Shown: one piece after another, positions 60,625 through 64,000 of the stretch
Position numbering within the stretch: the stretch's first letter is position 1
Layout of the letters: the number at the start of each line of letters is the position of its first letter
Assembly: GCA_034428715.1 (NCBI GenBank)
Contig: DAOUHE010000022.1
Location: forward strand, 31,194 to 95,193
DNA from: Io17-Chloro-G2 sp034428715
Lineage (GTDB): Bacteria > Chloroflexota > Dehalococcoidia > Lucifugimonadales > UBA3495
Length of the DNA stretch: 64,000 nucleotides
Direction: 5' to 3'
The notes under the pieces: generated by a model
Told to the model about the DNA's origin: nothing
The model's database searches: none
What the model saw: the letters and a program-made list of their open reading frames with translations, nothing else
Made by a program: the position numbers and the translations under genes

Positions 60625-61320
60625 ATGGAAAGGGCCATGAAACGGGCATTTTTAACCATAATTTTTCCGGCGATGTTAGGGCTGGTGCTGGCCTGCGGCA
60701 CGACGCCTGCGGCCGCCCCCATGTCGCCTACTGCTACGGTTGCTATTACTGCTGCCGTATCATTGACGCCTGCGCCAATTACACCCGGCGAGAACGCTAC
60801 CGTGGCTCCCACCAACACTCCCACGCCGGTAGTGCGTTTGACGCCGGAACCGACTTCGGGGCCTTCTGCCACCCCGCCCGCGGCAACTGCCGCCATCCCG
60901 CCCAGCCCCGCGGCGGACCTTGCAAAACAACCTGCTGACACCCCCGATTCCACCTCTGAACCAAAGCCGGAGCCCACGGCAGACCCATCAATGGTTCAAG
61001 CCGATATAGTGGAAGTTATACTGCCCGATATCAACATCTCCGCCGGCGTCACGGTGGTTTGGAGCAACCTGGACGAGGCGGGGCACACGGCAACCTCGGG
61101 CCAAGACGGCGTCTCCACCAGTATCGGAGATATAAGCTGGGACAGCGGCGGCTTGGATATGGGGGAGGCATTCAGCATGACTTTTTCCCAGCCGGGCGTC
61201 TTCCCCTACACCTGCCGGTTCCATCCCTGGATGAACGCCACCGTGACCGTGATACCTTCGAGCGGAGGGGCTTCTGGAGCCAGTGGCGGAAGCTCCGGGA
61301 GCGGTGATTCTGGATACTAG
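60625..61320 (+). CDS. Cupredoxin-domain lipoprotein (plastocyanin-like)
   Basis: 231 aa. Signal and lipobox LVLAC (Cys at about 24), a Thr/Pro-rich linker (to ~125), then a blue-copper domain with His155 (DEAGHTATSG), Cys198, His201 and Met204 (YTCRFHPWM), the complete type 1 copper set. INISAGVTVVWSNLDEAGH is the typical entry strand. A Gly/Ser-rich tail ends the protein. Probably an outer-face electron carrier. GGGAGCTGAT precedes ATG. Transcribed divergently from selD across 124 bp. Confidence 0.9.
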   Translation: MERAMKRAFLTIIFPAMLGLVLACGTTPAAAPMSPTATVAITAAVSLTPAPITPGENATVAPTNTPTPVVRLTPEPTSGPSATPPAATAAIPPSPAADLAKQPADTPDSTSEPKPEPTADPSMVQADIVEVILPDINISAGVTVVWSNLDEAGHTATSGQDGVSTSIGDISWDSGGLDMGEAFSMTFSQPGVFPYTCRFHPWMNATVTVIPSSGGASGASGGSSGSGDSGY

Positions 61321-61392
61321 CTCAGCGCGAACGGGTTGGCCGGAGATCGCGCGCATAGCGCAGACGGCCCCGCGGCCAACGTCCCTGGCGTA

Positions 61393-62646
61393 TCAGGACG
61401 GCGAGCCAGGCCTGGTCCGAACCGGTTGAACCGCCAGGAACAGGAACACGACGGCCAGCAGGTAGACGCCGATTGATTCAAAGAACAGGCCGTGGTAGCT
61501 GCCAGTAAGGTCGTAGATCAGGCCCCCGAATATTTGCCCCAAGCCTAGACCGGTGGCCTCGAACGGCCGCAATGCGCCGGTGATGCTGCCGAAGGAGCCC
61601 CTTCCGAAGTAACGGGCCAGAAGCATATAAATCAGGACCTCCAAAGCGCCGTTGCCGATCCCCCATAAGACGCCAAATATGTAGGCGGCGTATACCGACC
61701 TGATGGTGAACAGGAAGAGAATCAGCACCGTCATGGAAACCATAACGCCCAGGAGGCTGTGTCTGGGATTGACCCTGTCGGACACGTACCCCCAGATCAG
61801 GTTTGCCAGCGCCAAGGCGGTGCTGAGGCTCAACACACCCACGGCTTGTGTGGAGGTCAGATTGGCGCTTTCCTGGAAATAGGGGACGATGTTGAAGGCG
61901 ATGCCGGTGCTGGCCATGGTAATAAGGAAGGTGGTGACGGCGATCAGCCAGTAGGACCTGGTATGAAATACGTCGCTGGCGGTCCAATTTTCTTCGGCCG
62001 CCGTTTCTGCCCTTGAAGCGGGTCTGGACCGAAGTTCGGCTCCGCCTTCGGAAAGGTTCGCATCCTCGGGCCCTCTGGGATGGTCGCCGTCGGGCATCAA
62101 GCCGATGTCTTCGGGTTGGCGGCGGATGATCAATATCATGGGGAGGGTGAGGAGAATGCTGAAGACGCCCAGGAATTGGAAGGTCGTTCGCCATCCGATC
62201 ACCAGGGCCGCCAGCGCGAATAATTGGATGTTGATGGCCCCGCTGACGGGGCGGAACATGCCCGTCAATGCCAACGCCAGGTTGCGGCGGCGGCGGAAAA
62301 AGTTGACCGCCACGGTGCGGGGCACGATGCCGATGAGTATAGGCTGGCTGATGGCCCGGGCAAATATGGCAATGACGAAGAATTGCCATATTGAGTGGAC
62401 CCAAACGAAGGAAAACAGGCAGACGCCCAGTATGAGCGTTCCCGACGGAACCAACCAACGGGCGCCGTACCGGTCGGCTAGCCTGCCGACAAAGGGCGCC
62501 ACCAGCCCTGAGGCCAATACCCCCGTCCCAGCGGCCACGCCAATGGTGCTGCGGCTCCAGCCGGTGTCTTCAAAGATGAAGCCTTGAATCCCACCCAGAA
62601 CGACTCCCGCTATGCTGGTGGCCACGAAGGCCCCCAGCGCAATCAT
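61393..62646 (-). CDS. MFS transporter, OxlT/MCT-like
   Basis: 417 aa from ATG 62646. Twelve helices; GRLADRYGARWLVPSG is the loop 2-3 motif and FEDTGWSRSTIGVAAG is the typical N-half of oxalate/monocarboxylate-type MFS proteins. The frame continues upstream with KTPFFYGWLVLG, the usual N-terminal signature of this group, back to a TAA without any ATG, GTG or TTG, so the annotated start probably misses about 15 residues or a start codon has been lost. A long soluble loop (~185-220) lies between helices 6 and 7. Cargo unknown. Confidence 0.85.
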   Translation of the reverse strand: MIALGAFVATSIAGVVLGGIQGFIFEDTGWSRSTIGVAAGTGVLASGLVAPFVGRLADRYGARWLVPSGTLILGVCLFSFVWVHSIWQFFVIAIFARAISQPILIGIVPRTVAVNFFRRRRNLALALTGMFRPVSGAINIQLFALAALVIGWRTTFQFLGVFSILLTLPMILIIRRQPEDIGLMPDGDHPRGPEDANLSEGGAELRSRPASRAETAAEENWTASDVFHTRSYWLIAVTTFLITMASTGIAFNIVPYFQESANLTSTQAVGVLSLSTALALANLIWGYVSDRVNPRHSLLGVMVSMTVLILFLFTIRSVYAAYIFGVLWGIGNGALEVLIYMLLARYFGRGSFGSITGALRPFEATGLGLGQIFGGLIYDLTGSYHGLFFESIGVYLLAVVFLFLAVQPVRTRPGSPS

Positions 62647-63109
62647 TCCAAGAACCAGCCATCCGTAAAAGAAGGGTGTTTTAGGGCGCCAGTTGATTAC
62701 TGTTTGTAACGTAACGATGGGTGACGCATTGGTTTGTTATGCAGGTATCGAAAGCGCCTTACCCCGGAGTCAAAATCACAAGACTCCAGATTGTTTCGGC
62801 CGCTGCTGATTTGGACGTTTGTCGACCGGGCCAAAACGCCGGGGATAAGCCCGGCAACAGTGTATCATCCATTTAGGGCACCTAGAGGTTTGAGTGCGCA
62901 GAGGGCAGTGACCGGATTGAAAGAGAATCGGGAGATACACTGGCGAGAGAAAATGATGAGGCCGGGGGTTACATTAGCGCTGCTTCAATTTATGTCTCAA
63001 CCTGGTTATGGTTGTCATCCGGGCCTCTGGAATCCATACCCTTGTCCAAGAGCTCTTATCGGCGAGCGCTTGGGTGGAACAAAAGCCAATGGTTCAACTT
63101 CGTGGTGCT
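62647..63109. other. Intergenic region, nothing recognised
   Basis: 463 bp. Apart from the in-frame upstream extension of the MFS protein (about 62647-62720) I see no supported gene, RNA or repeat. The ORFs that can be drawn here are short, with no family resemblance or ribosome-binding sites. Confidence 0.35.
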
Positions 63110-64000
63110 CTACCTATGGTAAATCTTGGCCGCCTGCGAAAAGCCGTTCACCTGGCTGGGGTGGCTTTCGGCCATCACCTCCATCTTGATAGTGCGCTGG
63201 CCGGTCATTTCCACCAGAAATGTGCCCAGGACCTGGTTTTCTACGTTTTTGGTGGCCACCCGGAATTCCCCGGTATGCTCCCGGGCCACCAGGCCGTATT
63301 TCACCATCCCGGATTCCAGGCTGATCTCCGCGGGGTTTGGCGAGTTGCCCAGCACACCGTAGACCGAGTCGCACACCCGGCACAGTTCTTCGCTGATACC
63401 AACGTCGGCGCCGATGGAGATCCTGATCTGGCCGGGATCTATGTGATCGTAGGCGATGGCCAGATGCCCGGTCCAATAGGGGCATGGCCTGTTCCCGCAA
63501 AAGGTTGGCGTTGACCCACCCGAATAATCCACCGTTCCCTCCAAGAACCAGTTCCCCACCAGTCTGCCGTCGATGTCGTAATCGATTCGGCCTCCTCTAG
63601 GCTCGGCGATCCGGGGGCTCTTGGCCAAAATTTGGGACCGAAGCGGCTCGGCGAAATAGGCATAGGGGTCAACCGTGTGGATTTTCCAGGGCTCGCCCTG
63701 GTAGTGGAATGGGATCACAAATCCATCCAAGGCTACCCGGTTGTCGTGGACGCTGAAGTCGATTCCTTGAGCGCCGACTTTGCCGATAACCTGTCCGGCT
63801 TGGACCCAAACAGGCTTGCCGCCATTTCTAGAGGCGTACCAGGTGGTCCCACCGGGGATGTCGCCGGTGACCTCGAGGATTTCCGGCGCCAGACCTCCCA
63901 GGTGGATATATGCCGTGGCGACGGAGCAGGTGTGCCAAATCACAACCCGGTAGTCCTCCAGAACGCCGGTGAACCCAAAGGGCGCTGGTCCGAAGGGGAA
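63110..64000 (-). CDS. M23-like protein, C-terminal part (5' end beyond the window)
   Basis: About 297 residues, open to the window edge (FPFGPAPFGFTGVLEDYRVVIWHTC...). YIHLGGLAPEILEV, GKPVWVQAGQVIGKVGAQGIDFSVHD (positions ~30-75) resemble the lysostaphin/LytM (M23) fold: the H.G..P....... V..GQVIG.VG....DFSV.D order is that of M23 barrels, with an H-x-H-like site altered. The C-terminal half (SGGSTPTFCGNRPCPYWTGHL... with two Cys pairs) is unrecognised. It may be a degenerate peptidase or a binding domain. A metal-site check needs the missing N-terminus. Confidence 0.6.
   Translation of the reverse strand, partial: FPFGPAPFGFTGVLEDYRVVIWHTCSVATAYIHLGGLAPEILEVTGDIPGGTTWYASRNGGKPVWVQAGQVIGKVGAQGIDFSVHDNRVALDGFVIPFHYQGEPWKIHTVDPYAYFAEPLRSQILAKSPRIAEPRGGRIDYDIDGRLVGNWFLEGTVDYSGGSTPTFCGNRPCPYWTGHLAIAYDHIDPGQIRISIGADVGISEELCRVCDSVYGVLGNSPNPAEISLESGMVKYGLVAREHTGEFRVATKNVENQVLGTFLVEMTGQRTIKMEVMAESHPSQVNGFSQAAKIYHR

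Noticed and set aside
62734..63514. Plus-strand ORFs at the right end
   Set aside because: They overlap the M23-like gene or empty sequence and show no family resemblance.

Overview
The window looks like a piece of a Chloroflexota genome, most plausibly a Dehalococcoidia/SAR202-like lineage from a metagenome. This is an inference from gene content, not from a marker-gene search. Signs pointing that way are the flavin-dependent luciferase-like monooxygenase next to a 6-oxocamphor-hydrolase-type crotonase, many lipoproteins with Thr/Pro-rich or VEKEV-type linkers, an HspR-grpE-dnaK locus, a MoxR/VWA pair, an exo-sialidase-like BNR protein, and short dispersed repeats of the TGTCATTCTGA kind. 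Genes are densely packed and mostly housekeeping. There is no rRNA, recognisable tRNA, phage region or CRISPR array.

Layout. 1-6 kb: 3' end of an M20 amidohydrolase, a dolichol-kinase-like membrane enzyme, a lipoprotein, cysteine desulfurase, a site-2-type protease with CBS domains, and an overlapping speD-speB polyamine pair. 6-12.4 kb: a GldA/GldF/GldG-like ABC export module with a DUF4340 protein, then cinA. 12.5-20.7 kb (minus strand): a DUF3352 protein and an operon rimI - small ORF - coaE - moxR/cbbQ - nudL - VWA (NorD/CbbO-like). 20.9-27.8 kb: a large lipoprotein, a frameshifted endonuclease Q, groES-groEL with a strong terminator, and an alpha/beta-hydrolase-fold protein lacking its nucleophile. 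28-34.4 kb: selA, an acyl-CoA dehydrogenase whose stop codon lies in a 13-bp tandem array, an ECF sigma/anti-sigma pair and a SIMPL lipoprotein. 34.6-38.8 kb: ribD-ribE-ribBA and prfB (with its programmed frameshift). 39-47.2 kb: a decayed BNR gene, frameshifted plsY, thrS, an extradiol dioxygenase, a relict thrS fragment, an MFS transporter and a lipoprotein. 47.4-54.7 kb: a relict crotonase 3' end split by a 170-bp MITE, a HIT protein, the crotonase/LLM catabolic pair, an M28 peptidase and an HDAC-like amidohydrolase. 54.8-58.6 kb: dnaK, grpE, hspR and a zinc-ribbon gene around a symmetric divergent promoter. 58.6-64 kb: a YedY-like molybdoenzyme, a UGA-containing selD, a cupredoxin lipoprotein, a second MFS transporter and the 3' part of an M23-like protein.

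How the genes connect. selA plus a selD that itself carries selenocysteine at the catalytic position show that the cell makes selenoproteins. selB and selC are not in the window. The heat-shock locus is probably autoregulated by HspR through a 43-bp dyad from which two near-mirror-image promoters point outward. LLM monooxygenase, OCH-type crotonase, extradiol dioxygenase and acyl-CoA dehydrogenase suggest oxidative catabolism of cyclic or aromatic carbon, i.e. an aerobic heterotroph.

Caveats. plsY, endoQ and the HIT gene each carry one apparent indel and the BNR gene carries two in-frame stops. Real decay and consensus error cannot be separated without reads. All family calls rest on motif recognition, not on database searches.
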